NCBI GenBank assembly: GCA_008694505.1
Contig: VZDJ01000662.1
Location: 310,001 to 374,000 of the forward strand
Source: Cyanoderma ruficeps
Lineage: Eukaryota > Chordata > Aves > Passeriformes > Timaliidae
DNA: 64,000 nt
Reading direction: 5' to 3'
This document shows, piece after piece, positions 36,392 to 49,149 of the stretch. The number at the start of each line of letters is the position of its first letter. The stretch's first letter is position 1. Both the position numbers and the translations under genes were made by a program. Under the pieces are notes generated by a model. The model was not told the origin of the DNA and ran no database searches. It was given only the letters and a program-made list of their open reading frames with translations.

Positions 36392-39300
36392 GAAAGGTTT
36401 GTTTCACAGTAACAAGTAAAGCTATTAAAATAACCACAGTATCCTTAGAAGTTGAATGATTCAACAGGGAATCAAATTTCCAAAATTCTAGTGTAAGTTT
36501 GAATTTCGCCATGAATTAAGATGCAAATGAGAATTAGAAAACCTAACTGCAAAAGAACTTATGACTAAGATAGGATGTATACAGCTACACTAAGCTTTTA
36601 ACTACTGTAAACCAAGCCGCATTACAAGTAATATTTACCAATAATTCTACAAAACGGAGGTTTCAGGTTCCCTGATTTGTTTCTTCTAAAAATTACCACA
36701 GCTTGTGGAAGATAAAGACAGCTTGAAAAGCTACAGAGGTAGGGAATTGACCATGACGACAGTTGTTTTTAAACACTATTTTAACAGTGAATGCTGGTTA
36801 AAGAGCAAATAAGGCTCTTCCAGAGAATACCAACTAACAAAACAATAAGAGTCAGTAAAAACTAGTCAAAAAGAGGGATAAAACCAATACGTATAGAGGG
36901 TTTATAAAGGAAATGACTACTAAGCACCTAAAGTTAGTCTTTTAGAAACTTATTGAAACCCATAATGGTTTCAATGATCATTCATCTGGAATTAAAATGT
37001 CTGTCCTTCTTTCTTTACTTCACCATTGTTTATGGAGAAATTAAGTATGTGTCTGCTGAAGTATCTCATGGATAACTCATATGCAATAGATCTAAAACCC
37101 AAAACAAACAAAAATCCAAACAAAAAAATCCAACCACAAAACCTCCCAAAATCATCAGGCTTATTCAGCCCATGAATATCTCTTAGAAAGAAAAGAGTTC
37201 TGTGGGATCAACAGGTGGAGCCAAAATAGTTTTGCACCCCCCCACTTCTACAGAAATGTGGAAGTAGCTGGTTTATAATTACTCCAGAACAGTAGCTTAG
37301 CTCATGTGAGCCAAAACACTTTTACAGTTCACTGTAGATGCTTATTGACATGAAGAAGTGTGAATCTGTGACCTTCTTCAAAGAAGGCAGGCATTCATAC
37401 TGTTTTAATAGACGTAGGTGATGTTTACTATTTTGCCTACTCTTGTCTGGAGCTTTCTTTATAAAAGCTTTCATTTAGTAGTAGAAAATTCTTTTTCAGA
37501 TTTTCTTTTATATATGAAAACATTTTTTTGACTACTTGCTATCTCAAAGGGAATAAAAGTTTCTGGCATATTAAAGACACCATGTAGCTAAATAGTGCCA
37601 CACTGTAATACCACGGGACTTGAATTTGAATATAAATTTTATTCTAGTATATAAATAGACCTTAAATTTTAAAATTTAATATTTTTTTTTATTTATATCC
37701 TTGGTAGTTGTGATTTTTTTCCTTTTTAGACAGAAATCATTGAAAAATTACAGCAATGTCAGATTCTGAAGTGCAAAAGTTCAGATTGGTTTTTTTTCTA
37801 TTCTGTAGACATTATTTTTTCACAAATTGTAGCTACACACTGGGTTTACTTAGAAAATGTTTGCAAACCTTTTTATTATAGGAGGCTAGGTGCAATTTGA
37901 TTTGGGATGAGAAAGAGGAATCTTTCTTCCTTCTTGTCAATCTTTATTAGTGGATAGATGTTCAAGGCTTCACATGAAAATATAAATGCCCAACTGTCAG
38001 TTTCTAACTTGAATAAATGTGGTGTGGGAATAATCCACAGGTAAGTTTAAGTGTTGTATGAAGTTGAGAACTTACATGCTCATATTCAAAATATATCACT
38101 GCCTCAGACATACATATAATTTTTGTCAGTTATTATACAAGCTAAAATAACATGTGTTTTGAATAAAACTCAATATGTAAAGTTTAAGAAAACTGTGGAA
38201 AGGGATAAAATGTTTAAATTTATTTTATATATACAAACTAGCCAATGGAAATACATATTTTTGAAGAGTGCTTCTAGTTTAACCAGTGAAAGCTGTATAA
38301 AATAGATAAACAACTCACTTTTCTCAAACTGATTCCATACAAACTGATGGGAAACTTTTCAATTTCAATGGGAGTGGATGGTGACACCTGCCAAGAGAGT
38401 TTTGAGAAGTTATTTCATCCAGTTTTCAATGCGAAAAATAATTGATTGTAGGGTTTTATACAAGGACTATAAGAAATATAATATTCATTATATGTTTTGG
38501 CTTTTCTCAGTATAAGGAGTTTAAAAACATTAATTTGCAAATGAAAGTAACTAAAGTTATACATCATGCATTATTCATGTATATTTTTTATATCATTCTT
38601 TTATGTGTTGATGTTCATTAGTTTTAAATAAAAGCATAAATAACTTGAAAGCAAGAAAAAAAAATGCTCAGTTACCAATCCTTTTACTTCATGTCCTTAT
38701 ACTGGTCAGCATAATTGAACCTTCCATTTACTTTAGGTTTACAGCTACAGAAGACAGAACAATTGAGTGGTAGTGATTACAGCTATTGTTCTGCTACATT
38801 CCTCGGACTGAAAGATTTTCCAGTGTGAGATTTGAGCATTTGGCCAATTTGTCTACGATTCCCAACATCCAGCAGTGGACCAGAAGCATAGCCAGAACTA
38901 TAGCTATTAGTTCCAGCTAATCTGCATATATTGGGAAATAGAGAACAAAGACCAGCTGTGTATTTGTAGTTCAATCATCAGCTTCAAAGGAAATACAGCT
39001 ATCTGGGAAATGAAAAGGAGATCAAAACAGTGCCTTCAGTTGTGTAAAATTGAAACAACTAATTTAATTGTTGCATGTGATGAGTTCAAGCAGATGTTGT
39101 ACCTGATAATTGGACCTGAGTGTTTAAAAGTTCTAAAAAAACCTAGAGACTTCATTGATTATCTGAGCCCCGAATACTCATTACAAAAAGGATTACTACT
39201 GAAGTCTTTTCTATTACAAACCATGGACTTGTAAAGAAATATAAAGAAAAGGGAAATACTTAGGATATCTTTAGATCATTTTTGCTAATGATCATGTTCA

Positions 39301-40889
39301 TGAAGAAAAGCATCCTTCCTATGCTTTGGAAAGTGAAAAAAATGCTCAACAGAACTGTTATGTCTTAGAGTTTGTTCGAACAGGACATATTATAGCAGCC
39401 ATAAAGATATTAGTTATATTCCTATGAGAAAATTCATAGACACAATTGGGACGTAAATCTATGTAGCTGAACCAAGACTTCCAGCATGGGAATAAATTGA
39501 GTGTTTCAAAATCAGTGATTTATTTTTCTGGCCAGAATCACACTGAAAGGTTAAAACAATTTCATTAATTATATACCTTTAAGTATGTGATTTTAAGTAT
39601 TTATCCAATTGCGCAGTAGGGGTTATCATCCATTTTATTTGATTTTGTTACTCTGGACATTTCTATATTTCTAAAAATATATCTAGTTATATTTTCTACC
39701 TACTGGGAAAACACAGTATCAATATACTGCTTTGGAAGTTTTTAGTTCTGTTGAAGAGTTTCATGCATAAGGTAGTGAAATCAATTGTCTTCTCTACTTG
39801 GAGTTGACACATTTGTAGTGGTAGTGTAATACTTCTTCAACAGGGAAAAAGCTGAAAGCTATTACTCTCCCCTGGTTCTCCTCCTCTTCCCCGTGATATC
39901 TGTTGTTTTTGAAGGAATGTGATGTTCAACACAATCTCTCCACTTTGTGGGCTTTTTTTCCTTAACTTCTGTACTATCTGCAGTGTCAGAACATCCTCAT
40001 CTTTTCAATCATTTTCAATCTTTGAGTGACTTCCTCACTAGTCATCCAGCTCCTGCAGCAATATATTGGTATGTCTAACTTCCCTGCCTAATTGAATACT
40101 GTTAAAATAGCACAAAATATCAGAAAAAAAACCCTGCTAAATGGCTATCCCTTGACACCACTTTGCAAATGTAAAATAGGATGCTCTTTAGATCTTTTTA
40201 AACTAATTTTCAGAGATATTTTTATAATGCTGCAATGTCTCACTATCTCTTTTCTCTTGCTCCTTGAGGCATGCTTTACGAGCTACACCATGGTGATACA
40301 GATCTGTCAGCCTCTATCAGTGCCAGAGTCGTGCCACAGTCCTCTCAACAGGCTCTGTGGAAAAATATGAGAATATATGCAGCCGTATGTAAAAGACTAT
40401 TTTGTGCAGATAATCCCACCTTGACTCAACACAAATCCCCACTCAGTTCTGTAGTTCTAGATAATTTATATGGGAAGCAAAGGATCTATGGGGGAAAAAA
40501 CCCCTGCTTTGTATTCAGCCTTTTCACCAAATTTAATATACTTGTTCCTGGGAAGGGAAAAAAATCATAATAATTAGTCAATTTTCATAAAAATGTGGGA
40601 ATTCTGCGTTCTAATAAAGTACTTCAAAGAAAATTACCTTAAGCCCATTTTGAATTGCTCATGCTTCAATTTTCTACTTAATGCAGACTACAATATATGT
40701 CATCATAGGCATGTTTGTGATGTTATAAGATAAACCTCCTACCTCCTGTAAAGTAGTTCTAGATTGGCAAACTGACAAAAGGTAAATTCACAGCAATTTT
40801 AACAAATGAAATAAAAATAGTTTTTATAATATTTAAATAATGTTTATTTTGCTCCAAATAACAAGGAAGTTGGAAACAAGTTGTGAGTC
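36392..40889. other. AT-rich non-coding DNA, 4.5 kb
   Basis: No gene or repeat recognised. A 74-codon frame at 39010-39234 and a 99-codon frame at 40271-40570 show no known motif. Confidence 0.55.
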
Positions 40890-41216
40890 ATTCAGGAGCG
40901 ATGGGCAGAGCTTCGTGAGGTGCTGAGTGGCCCATTATAAGAGGTCTCTAAGGAGTGCGGTGACCCGGAGCAGGCAAACAGGGACGTCACCAAGGCAGTT
41001 TGCGCAGCAGTTCACGCAGGCAGGGTTGCTCGCTCTCTTGCTGGTAAGGAGTACTGTGTGTTGTGCTGTTTGAGGTGTCTCTACTGGCTGATTGGTCTTA
41101 GGGTTTCTGCTAGTAATGGTTTCAACATGGTTGAAAACTGTGGCTGGTACTAGTGTATGTGACCAAGTGGGGCCCTCCAAAAAGGATGCATCTGTACAGA
41201 CCCATTCCTACCCAGA

Positions 41217-42200
41217 GTGAGCCTATCAGTTGTTCCAGGGAATGATGTGATGGAGGTGTGCCTAAGGTGTGAACAAGTGAATGACCTCCTTTCATTGGTG
41301 GTAGAGCTTAGGGAGGAAGTCGATCAATTAAGGAGTATCAGGGATAGTGAACAGGAAATAGACTGGTGGAGTTCAGCCCTTCCATCTTTAAGGGAGGCCC
41401 ATCTAGACTCAGTGGACTCGTATGCCTCCCAATCCCAGGCAATAGAAGAGCACCTAGTAGATGAAGGGGAGTGGAAAAGGGTCTCTGCTCGAGGAGGTAA
41501 TAATAAAAACTCCTCCCAACCCCCATCCCCTAGCCAGGTGCCACTTCAGAATAGGTATGAGGCCCTGGATCTAGAGAGCCAGCCAGATGATTTAGATTTA
41601 GATGATTTAGAGGGAAGTAATCTGCCCAAGAAGCCTCCCAAATTGGATTTATCAGTAAGACAGATCTCCACCTCTAACATCAAGAAGAAAAGAAGGGTAA
41701 TCATAGTAGGCGACTCCCTTCTGAAGGGAACAGAGGGCCCCATGTGCCGCCCGGAGCCATCCCACAGGGAAGTCTGCTGCCTCCCTAAGGCCTGGATAAA
41801 GGATATTACTAATGAGACTTCCTGGGCTGATTCAGCCCACTGATTATTACCCAGTGCGGATACTCCAGGCTGGCAGTGATGAGATTGAAAAGAGGAGTGT
41901 CAAGGCAATTAAAAGGGACTTTAGGGCATTGGGTCATGTGGTTGACAAGACAGGGACCCAGGCAGTGTTTGCTCAGTCCCTCTGGTGACAGAGAAAAATG
42001 ATGGAAGAAATAGGAGAACTCACATCGTTAACAAGTGGCTTAAGGGTTGGTGTCATCGACAAAATTTCGGATTCTTTGATCACGGCGCAACTTTCACAGC
42101 ACCTGCTCTGGTGGAAGCAGATGGGATACATCTCTCTGTTAAGGGTAGAGGGTTCTTGGCTCAGGAGCTGGCAGACCTCATTGAGAGGGCTTTAAACTAG
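41217..42200 (+). pseudogene. CR1 ORF1 (SGNH-esterase-type), frameshifted
   Basis: ORF1 of CR1-type LINEs encodes an RNA-associated protein with a C-terminal SGNH/GDSL esterase-like domain. The first open segment (41217-41843, 208 codons) has a 'CLRC' pair near residue 16, a leucine- and acid-rich helix likely to form a coiled coil (residues 20-50), a polar linker, and an esterase block I with 'VIIVGDSLL' near residue 164, where the Ser would be the nucleophile. The frame then stops, but CR1-like coding ('TDYYPVRILQAGSDEI') continues in another frame from about 41839 to 41982. The C-terminal part returns in the original frame (41985-42200) with the 'DGIHLS' block that supplies the Asp and His of the triad. 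At least two indels therefore break the protein. Confidence 0.8.
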
Positions 42201-42202
42201 GC

Positions 42203-45036
42203 TTGAAAGGGGTAGGGGATGCAGTTGGGCTGCCTGGAAGCAGGCCCAAGGGTGCTAAGCCTGAGCTAGGGGTGAAATCAGCAGCCCAGCTGAAGTGCGT
42301 GTACACCAATGCACACAGCATGGGGAACAAACAGGGAGAGCTGCAGGCCATGGTGCAGCAGCAAAGCTGTGATGTGGTCACCATCACAGAAACGTGGTGG
42401 GATGACTCACATGGCTAGAGCACTGCACTCGATGGCTGCAAGGTCTTCAGGAGAGACAGGAAAGGAGGAAGAGGTGGAGGGGTGGCCCTTTATATGAAGA
42501 AGGCTTTTGACACCATAGGTATTGAAACTAATGAAGATGCAGTTGAATGCCTGTGGGTGAGAATTAAGGGGAAAGCCAACAAGGCTGACATCCTCCTGGG
42601 AGTCTGTTATTGTCCACCCAACCAGGAGGAAGAGGTGGACAACTTATTCTATGAGCAGCTGGAGAATGTTTCAGGATCATCAGCCCTTGTTCTTGTAGGT
42701 GACTTCAAGCTGCCAGACATCTGCTGGGAACTCAATACAGCAGAAAAGAGACAGTCCAGGAAATTTTTAGAGTGCATGGATGATAACTTTTTGTTGCAGC
42801 TGGTAGGTGAGCCCACCAGTGGAGAGCCTCTGTTGGATCTGTTGTTCGCAAATAGAGATGGGCTGGTGGGAGATGTGGTGGTTGGAGGACGACTGGGGCA
42901 GAGCGATCATGAAACTATAGAGTTCTCGATATTTGGTGAAATCAGGAGGTGCATCAATAAGACTTCTACACTGGACTTCTGGAGGGCAGACTTTGGCCTA
43001 TTTAAAAGACTTATTCAGAGAGTTCCTTGGGAAGCAGCCCTTCAAGACAAAGGAGTTCAGGAAAGCTGGGTGTTCTTCAAAACAGAGTTTTTGGGGGCAC
43101 AGGAACAGACTGTCCCTGTGTGCTGGAAGACCAGTTGACGAGGCAAACGCCCAGCCTGGATAAGCAAAGAGGTTTTGGATGAACTCAGGAATGAAAAGAG
43201 GATGTGCCATTCTTGGAAGGAGGGACAGGTCCCTCAGGAAGTATTTGAGGGGGCTGCTAGAGAATGTAGGAAAAAATTAGGGAGGCCAAAGCTCAGTTTG
43301 AACTCAGAATGGTGACTTCTGTAAAGAACAATAAAAATGTTTCTATGAATGCATTAATGGTAAAAGGAAAGGTAAGGCCAACCTTTGCTCACTGATGGAT
43401 AAGGGAGGGAACTTAGTAACTGCAGATGAGGAGAAGGCAGAAATGCTTAATGCCTTCTTTGCCTGTTTTCAGTGGGAAGACAACTCGCCTTCAGGACAAC
43501 TGTCCTCCTGGGTTCATTGATGGTGTCAGGGAACAGAATGGTCCCCCCATTATCCACAAGGAGGCAGCCAGAGAACTGCTGAAACACTTGGACACTCATA
43601 AATCTCTGGGCCCAGATGGGATCCAGCCCAGGGTGATGAGGGAGTGGCAGATGAGCTTGCAAAGCCGCTCTCCATCCTTTACAATCAGTCCTGGCTCACT
43701 GGTGAGGTTCCAGACGATTGGAAACTGGCCAATGTGATACCCATTGACAAAAAGGGTGGGAAGGAGGATCCCAGGAATTATAGAGCAGTCAGCCTGACCT
43801 CAGTACCTGGCAAGGTAATGGAACAGTTATACTGAGTGTCATCACGCAGCACCTACAGCATGGCCAGGGTCTCAGGCCCAGCCAGCACGGGTTTAGGAGA
43901 GGTGGGTCATGTTTGACCAACCTGATCTCCTTTCATGACCAGGTGACCCGCCTGGTGGATGCAGGAAGGGCTGTGGATGTTGTCCATTTGGACTTCAGCA
44001 AGGCCTTTGAACTGTCTCCCACAGCACAGTCCTGGACAAGCTGGCAGCCCACGGCTTGGGCAGGAGCACTCTCGGCTGGGTTAGGAACTGGCTGCATGGC
44101 CAGGCCCAGAGAGTGGTGGGGAACGGTGCTGCATCCAGCTGGGGACAGTCACCAGTGGTGTCCCTCAGGGGTCTGTGCTGGGGCCAGCCCTGTTCAATAT
44201 TTTCACTGATGACATGGATGAGGGTATTGAATCTTTCATTAGTAAATTTGCAGACAACACTAAGCTGGGAGCGTGTGTTGAGGTGTTGGAAGATAGGAGG
44301 GCTCTGCAGAGAGATCTGGAACGGCTGGATCGATGGGCAGACTCCAACAAAATGAGGTTTAGTGAGTCCAAGTGTTGGGTCCTGCACTTCGGTAACCCTG
44401 CAGCGTTCTAGGCTGGGGATGGTGTGGCTGGACAGTGCCCAGGAGGAAAGGGACCTGGGGGTTCTGGTCAGCAGCAGAACATGAGCCAGCCGTGTGCCCA
44501 GGTGGCCAAGAGGGCCAACGGCACCTGGCCTGGGTCAGGAATGGTGTGGCCAGCAGGAGCAGGGAGGTCATTCTTCCCCTGTACTCAGCACTGGTGAGGC
44601 CACACCTTGAGTGCTGTGTCCAGTTCTGGCCCCTCAGTTCAGGAAGGATGTTGAGATGCTTGAGCGTGTCCAGAGAAGGGCAACAAAGCTGGCGAAGGGC
44701 TTGGAAAACAAGCCATATGGAGAACGTCTGAGGGAGCTGGGGTTGTTTAGCCTGGAGAAAAGGCGACTCAGAGGTGACCTTATCACTCTCTACAACTTCC
44801 TGAAGGGTGGTTGTAGACAGCTGGGAGTTGGTCTCTTTCTCCAGGCAGCAACTGACAGAACAAGAAGACACAGTCTTAAGCTGCGTCAGGGGAAATACAG
44901 GTTGGATATTAGGAAGAAGTTTTTCACTGAAAGAGTGATTAAATATTGGAATAGTCTGCCCAGGGAGGTGGTGGATTCAGCATCCCTGGATGTGTTTAAA
45001 AAGAGACTGGATGTGGCACTTGACACCATGATCTAG
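42203..45036 (+). pseudogene. CR1 ORF2 endonuclease-reverse transcriptase, broken
   Basis: ORF2 nicks target DNA with an APE-like endonuclease and primes reverse transcription there. The endonuclease lies at about 42290-42930: 'TETWW' carries the catalytic Glu, 'GVCYCPPNQEE' follows, 'VGDFKLPDICW' has Lys where Asn is expected in GDFN, and 'QSDHE' keeps the SDH motif. An in-frame TAG sits at 42416-42418 and a TGA at 43136-43138; frameshifts follow from about 43270. The reverse transcriptase occupies roughly 43590-44400 in several frames: 'SLGPDGIQPRV', 'VPDDWKLANVIPI', 'VVHLDFSKAF' (motif A Asp), and 'KFADNTKLG' at 44244-44267, where FADD is expected. A final open segment, 44611-45036, carries the conserved C-terminal region ('[16 protein letters not shown]', '[11 protein letters not shown]') intact to the stop. 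Confidence 0.88.
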
Positions 45037-45119
45037 TTGAGGTGTTAGGGCTGGGTTGAACTCGATGATCTTGATGGTCTCTTCCAACCTACACATTCTG
45101 TGATTCTGTGATTCTGTGA

Positions 45120-46933
45120 AGTTAAAAATAAAAACCCAAACACATTTTTTTTTTTTGCAGTTAGGTTTCTTAGTGAAGTTAGCTGCTTGCCTTCAGGATG
45201 TTAAACCAAAGCTAACATCTTAAAATACAGACATTTCTCAGTGTGTCTACTTTCAAAACAAAACCATATAAAATAAAACCTAATATATATTCTTTTTTTC
45301 TGTGTAGTATTACCTAGATTTCTGATGGTGGTTTTAGCTAATGTTTTTAGTAGATTGTTTTTCAAGGAATGTATCCTTCAATTTGTTTACTACTTTTTTT
45401 TCATGAGAATTCACATTAACCATAGAAAACGTAATTCCCTCACCAGAGAGTCTTCTGTAATTTATTTGTGGCCACCCATCAGTAACACATAAAAATTAAA
45501 TGTCCTAAACTTTCATATATCATTTTGAAGTACAGATTTTTAAGCTGGGAATGTGTCTGTCATATTTCTTACTCTGTACCTTCCTTTTGCACCCTTTTCT
45601 GTCACCTTCAGGATTCAGGATAATGCCACCTGGGTCCCAGTGTCCTGGTTATTTCTTCCAGATCTCTGTAGTCACATCTGTTATGCTCCAGGTTGCCTTT
45701 TTTAGTAAAACTGGTTCCAACAAGGAACAACAGCAAAGGTTAACAGTCACAAGGACAGGCAAGCTTCAACTATCTCTCTACCACATCCTGCATGTGATAG
45801 AGAGTATCACATGCACGGAGTAACTTACTTCCCTAGATAAAAAACAAAAGTCAGCTCTTGAGTTCCTCCATTCCCCACAGCAACAAGTGACCCTCTGCTA
45901 TCATTTGCTTTTTTTTCTAATGCTCCTGCATAGGTCAAGATCACTTGACCTGAATGAGTTGGTTGAAAGTAGAATTTTATGGATATATAAAAATGGATCT
46001 CTTTTAAGAATCAAAAATAGTTGAAAAGAATTTTGGAAATCTTTGAGGTGTTTGCCTAATTTCATATCATATTAAAAACATGATGTGCAATCATACTAGA
46101 AAGGGAAAGTTTTAAAAGATGCAGTATGTTAAGCTAATTTAAGCATAGATGGTTCTTTACTTTGTAAGTGCACAATGTAAAAGACAATCATACTGTTTTT
46201 TGGAACTCGCCTCCATCGTGGTGCTAGAGCACATCTCCTTCTGAAAATTGGAGTGAAAAATTAGGATTATATTCTTTTTCTTGGTTGATATGAGATGGGA
46301 AACAGTGAGAAGTATGTACAAAATTACCGTGTGAACTATCATGAGAAGATTCTTATATCTTTCATACTACTAATCAGATAATACTGAAAGGTTAATCAAG
46401 ATCAGAACATATTAGGAGTTTAGGAAAAGAGAGTGAGAGAGCTTATAAGTCAAGAGGGAAAAAATTTCTTTAAAAGGAAGATCTTGAATGTTAAAATGTC
46501 ATGAAAAAGAGGTACCAAGGTATATGAGAAGTGGAAGACAAAAATAGACAGCATCATAATATTAGTGCTATAGTAAAGAGGAAATGTATTTGTTGAGTTT
46601 TTCATATGTATAAAGTGCCAACAACCTTCCTAGTATTCTTTTTTTCTTTTGCTATTTATTGGAAGAAACAAAACAAAATATAATACAGTCTTATAACTGA
46701 ATTTAAATACCTAAATAAGAAATGTCATATTTACAGGACAGTTCTGCAAACATCCACATACATAAATTAGACAGGTAACAGGAGAGACAAAGAAACCTAA
46801 GCACACTGCAACATACTGTATTGGAAGGTCAGAATCAAATGAAAATTATCTAGCACAGCTCCTGTTTGCCATCCAGTTAACAGCTTCTGCTTCAGGACAA
46901 GAAGCTCTTGGTCCTTAAATTGATTGCAGAAGT
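45120..46933. other. AT-rich non-coding stretch
   Basis: No supported gene or repeat. Confidence 0.55.
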
Positions 46934-47035
46934 TCACAGAATCATTGGATACATTGGAAGGGACCTTAAAAATCACCTAGTTCCAGCCCACTCTTGACCT
47001 TGGCATGAATGCCACGCACTAGATTAGGTTGCCTG
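46934..47035 (-). mobile_element. Short CR1 LINE 3'-end fragment
   Basis: 'ttcacagaatcattggatacattggaagggacctt' followed by 'ctagattaggttgcctgg' is the reverse complement of the last 100 or so bases of CR1. Very short 5'-truncated copies like this are common. Confidence 0.8.
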
Positions 47036-48619
47036 GCTGAACAGTTTCAAGGATGGGATGGATGGATAATCTTGGCTTGACCAAAGATGGGGACTGTTAG
47101 CAAGGTTTCATTGTGAATTTTCCTACTGATTTGGCAGCTGCAACAAAATTATATTTGGCTAAATTCCCAGACATCAAAATATGGGGTGGACCAAAGAGAA
47201 TGAAATCCCTCCATATGTAAGCATGATTTTATCACTTTTAAAACAACATATTTCATATCCATGCTGCATAAAATTAACTGTTTTCACTGAAATCAATCAG
47301 TTAAGCTTTCTCCTAGTATTAGTAAGGTCTACTATTGACAGCTTCTGGGAAGTGTGGAATTTTGCTCTAAGAAACTCAGTTTCACAGAGACTGCTTTTTG
47401 CTTACAGTTTCTCATTGATAATTATGTCTTTGGAGTTTTCTGAGAACTCATCACAAGTATGTCAGGAAAAGAACAGAGACTGGTTATTTATTTTAGGGGA
47501 TCTTTCTGTTTAATATTACAGTTGTAATTTGCAGCGGCTCCTAAAGAGAAACACACAATCTTTTCAGACTTTGTGTCCCTTTAAACTTTTCTTTAGGCAA
47601 AGAAATACATCAGTCAGTATGCAGATTAGAATAGTGTTTCCAATACAAATTAACACATGACAATATGAAAAGATATTTCAAGTACCTCCTTTTTTTTTTT
47701 GGAGATATCATTAAGTAAGCTAAAATTTTGCAAAGAGTATGTGCAGGAAGAGGCCCAGTTTGTACCTTGAGAATAGCTATTCATCCTATTAGAACTGCTT
47801 CCTGAGGGTCTCCTTCCCTCTACTGCCTCTATCCTTTGCCTTTACCTGTTGTAACTTGAACAGTGTCTGAAGTAAGCACACCATATATTCAAAGTGTTTT
47901 TTAACACTGCTGCTTTTATATGAGTGAATTTGTGTGTATGGGCTGCCTTTTTCAGCTCTTACAGGTAGCTGCAGGGATATGTAAAATATATGTATTGTAA
48001 CAGAATGACCAGTGTTGTTTATAGGAGATTTGCTTTCACAACTTCTTACAGATTTCATATTTTCACTTCATGGAATCAGTTTCAAACTAGTCAAATGACC
48101 AATTACAAAACTTAGCTGATTATTTTATACATTTTGAAATTTCTGATTTTCTCTTTCTCTCTCTCTGAAAAGTTATAAATACCTACTATGGTAGATTTGG
48201 TTTTGATTGTTCATCTTTACGGGTATGTCCATCCTGTACAACTCCATTGATATGAAAAAGTTTACCATGATGTAAAAATTAGGATGGAGAATGAGATCAT
48301 GAGTTACTATTATCTATAAACACTATTAAGAAGAAGTAGCATATTTTTCACTAGCAGGCTGGTTTGTTTTTTGTGGGCCTTACCTGATGTATAAAATGAA
48401 TTTAATAATATATTCGTTCTTCTGAAACTTATGGTTGCCATAAGAAGGTTACATAGTTAAAATTATAAGAAAAATAAAAATATAGGGCAAATGCCAAAAA
48501 AAACTTCTGAGAAGTATCTGGCCCTGATGTGTATAGATATATTTATCTATAATATATGTTCTCTGCATAGAATACATGCAAGTAAAATCTGAACATTTTT
48601 AACAAAGGAAAAAAGTACA
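47036..48619. other. AT-rich non-coding stretch
   Basis: No supported feature. A 110-codon plus-strand frame (47181-47513) and an 89-codon minus-strand frame (47789-48058) have no recognisable domain. Confidence 0.5.
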
Positions 48620-48625
48620 GGTATA
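48620..48625. repeat. Target-site duplication, left flank of provirus
   Basis: GGTATA here is repeated exactly at 53215-53220, just outside the other LTR. Six-base duplications are typical of alpha- and betaretrovirus-like (class II) integrases. Confidence 0.9.
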
Positions 48626-49079
48626 CGTTGCAGGGAGGCCCTGAGATAACGAGAGGTTGAGCCAGAGCAACATATGATCCGACCAATATGGTTAATCACA
48701 CATTCTCCGTTTATTCAGCTTAAGATGGCAGGTTATATACAGTTCTATATAGTTTATAATTAGAGCAACATTTCTATTGGAATACAGCATAGAAAGAATG
48801 CAAACAAACACTGTTTAATTTTACTTTTAAGGTGGCTAAACGTGCCTACTAATAATTACTCTCAGTGACCTTCAGAAAACTCACTATCTAACAATGATAC
48901 CTTAACACCTAATTTCTTCTGCGCCACAAGTAATTTCATCTGCGCAACAGGCTCTAGGACCCCAAGGCCTTCAAGGCCAAGGCTCAGCCAGACAGGCCTC
49001 AGCTGGGTAGTTCACTGTTTTATTTAATGTCTCATTCTAAGTACAGAATGAGACTCTCTCTCTCAGAGAATCTGCTACA
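48626..49079 (-). repeat. 3' LTR of the endogenous retrovirus
   Basis: It pairs with 52744-53214 over its whole length, with roughly ten single-base differences and lacking a 17-bp duplication present in the partner. On the plus strand its outer end reads CGTTGCAGGG where the partner has TGTTGCAGGG, so the terminal TG has mutated to CG. Minus-strand TATATAA is at 48733-48739 and AATAAA at 48710-48715. Confidence 0.93.
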
Positions 49080-49098
49080 AATCCCCCTTTTTTTTTTT
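49080..49098 (-). other. Polypurine tract
   Basis: On the minus strand a run of eleven A, five G and ATT directly precedes the 3' LTR. This is the expected site and composition of the plus-strand primer for retroviral reverse transcription, and it independently supports the minus orientation. Confidence 0.85.
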
Positions 49099-49149
49099 GA
49101 ACTACCCAGACTGAGTTGAAGGAATGGCTAACTAATTTTTGCATACATT

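Larger units (their letters stand above)
40890..45119 (+). mobile_element. Nearly full-length CR1 LINE, inactive
   Basis: About 4.2 kb with a CR1-like 5'UTR ('gaggtgctgagtggcccattataag', 'gcaggcaaacagggacgtcacc'), ORF1 remnants (41217-42200), ORF2 remnants (42203-45036), and a 3' end 'cttccaacctacacattctg' followed by three ATTCTGTG-type octamers ending at 45119. CR1 moves by target-primed reverse transcription and is usually 5'-truncated, so a copy retaining the 5'UTR and both ORFs is uncommon. Several stops and frameshifts make it incapable of retrotransposition. The exact 5' boundary is approximate, and I saw no target duplication, which is normal for CR1. Confidence 0.9.

Noticed and set aside
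39010..39234. A 74-codon Lys/Leu-rich plus-strand frame as a possible small gene.
   Set aside because: No family signature, no supporting context, and length within chance expectation for this window.
43447..44387. Minus-strand frames opposite the CR1 reverse transcriptase.
   Set aside because: Antisense shadows of ORF2.
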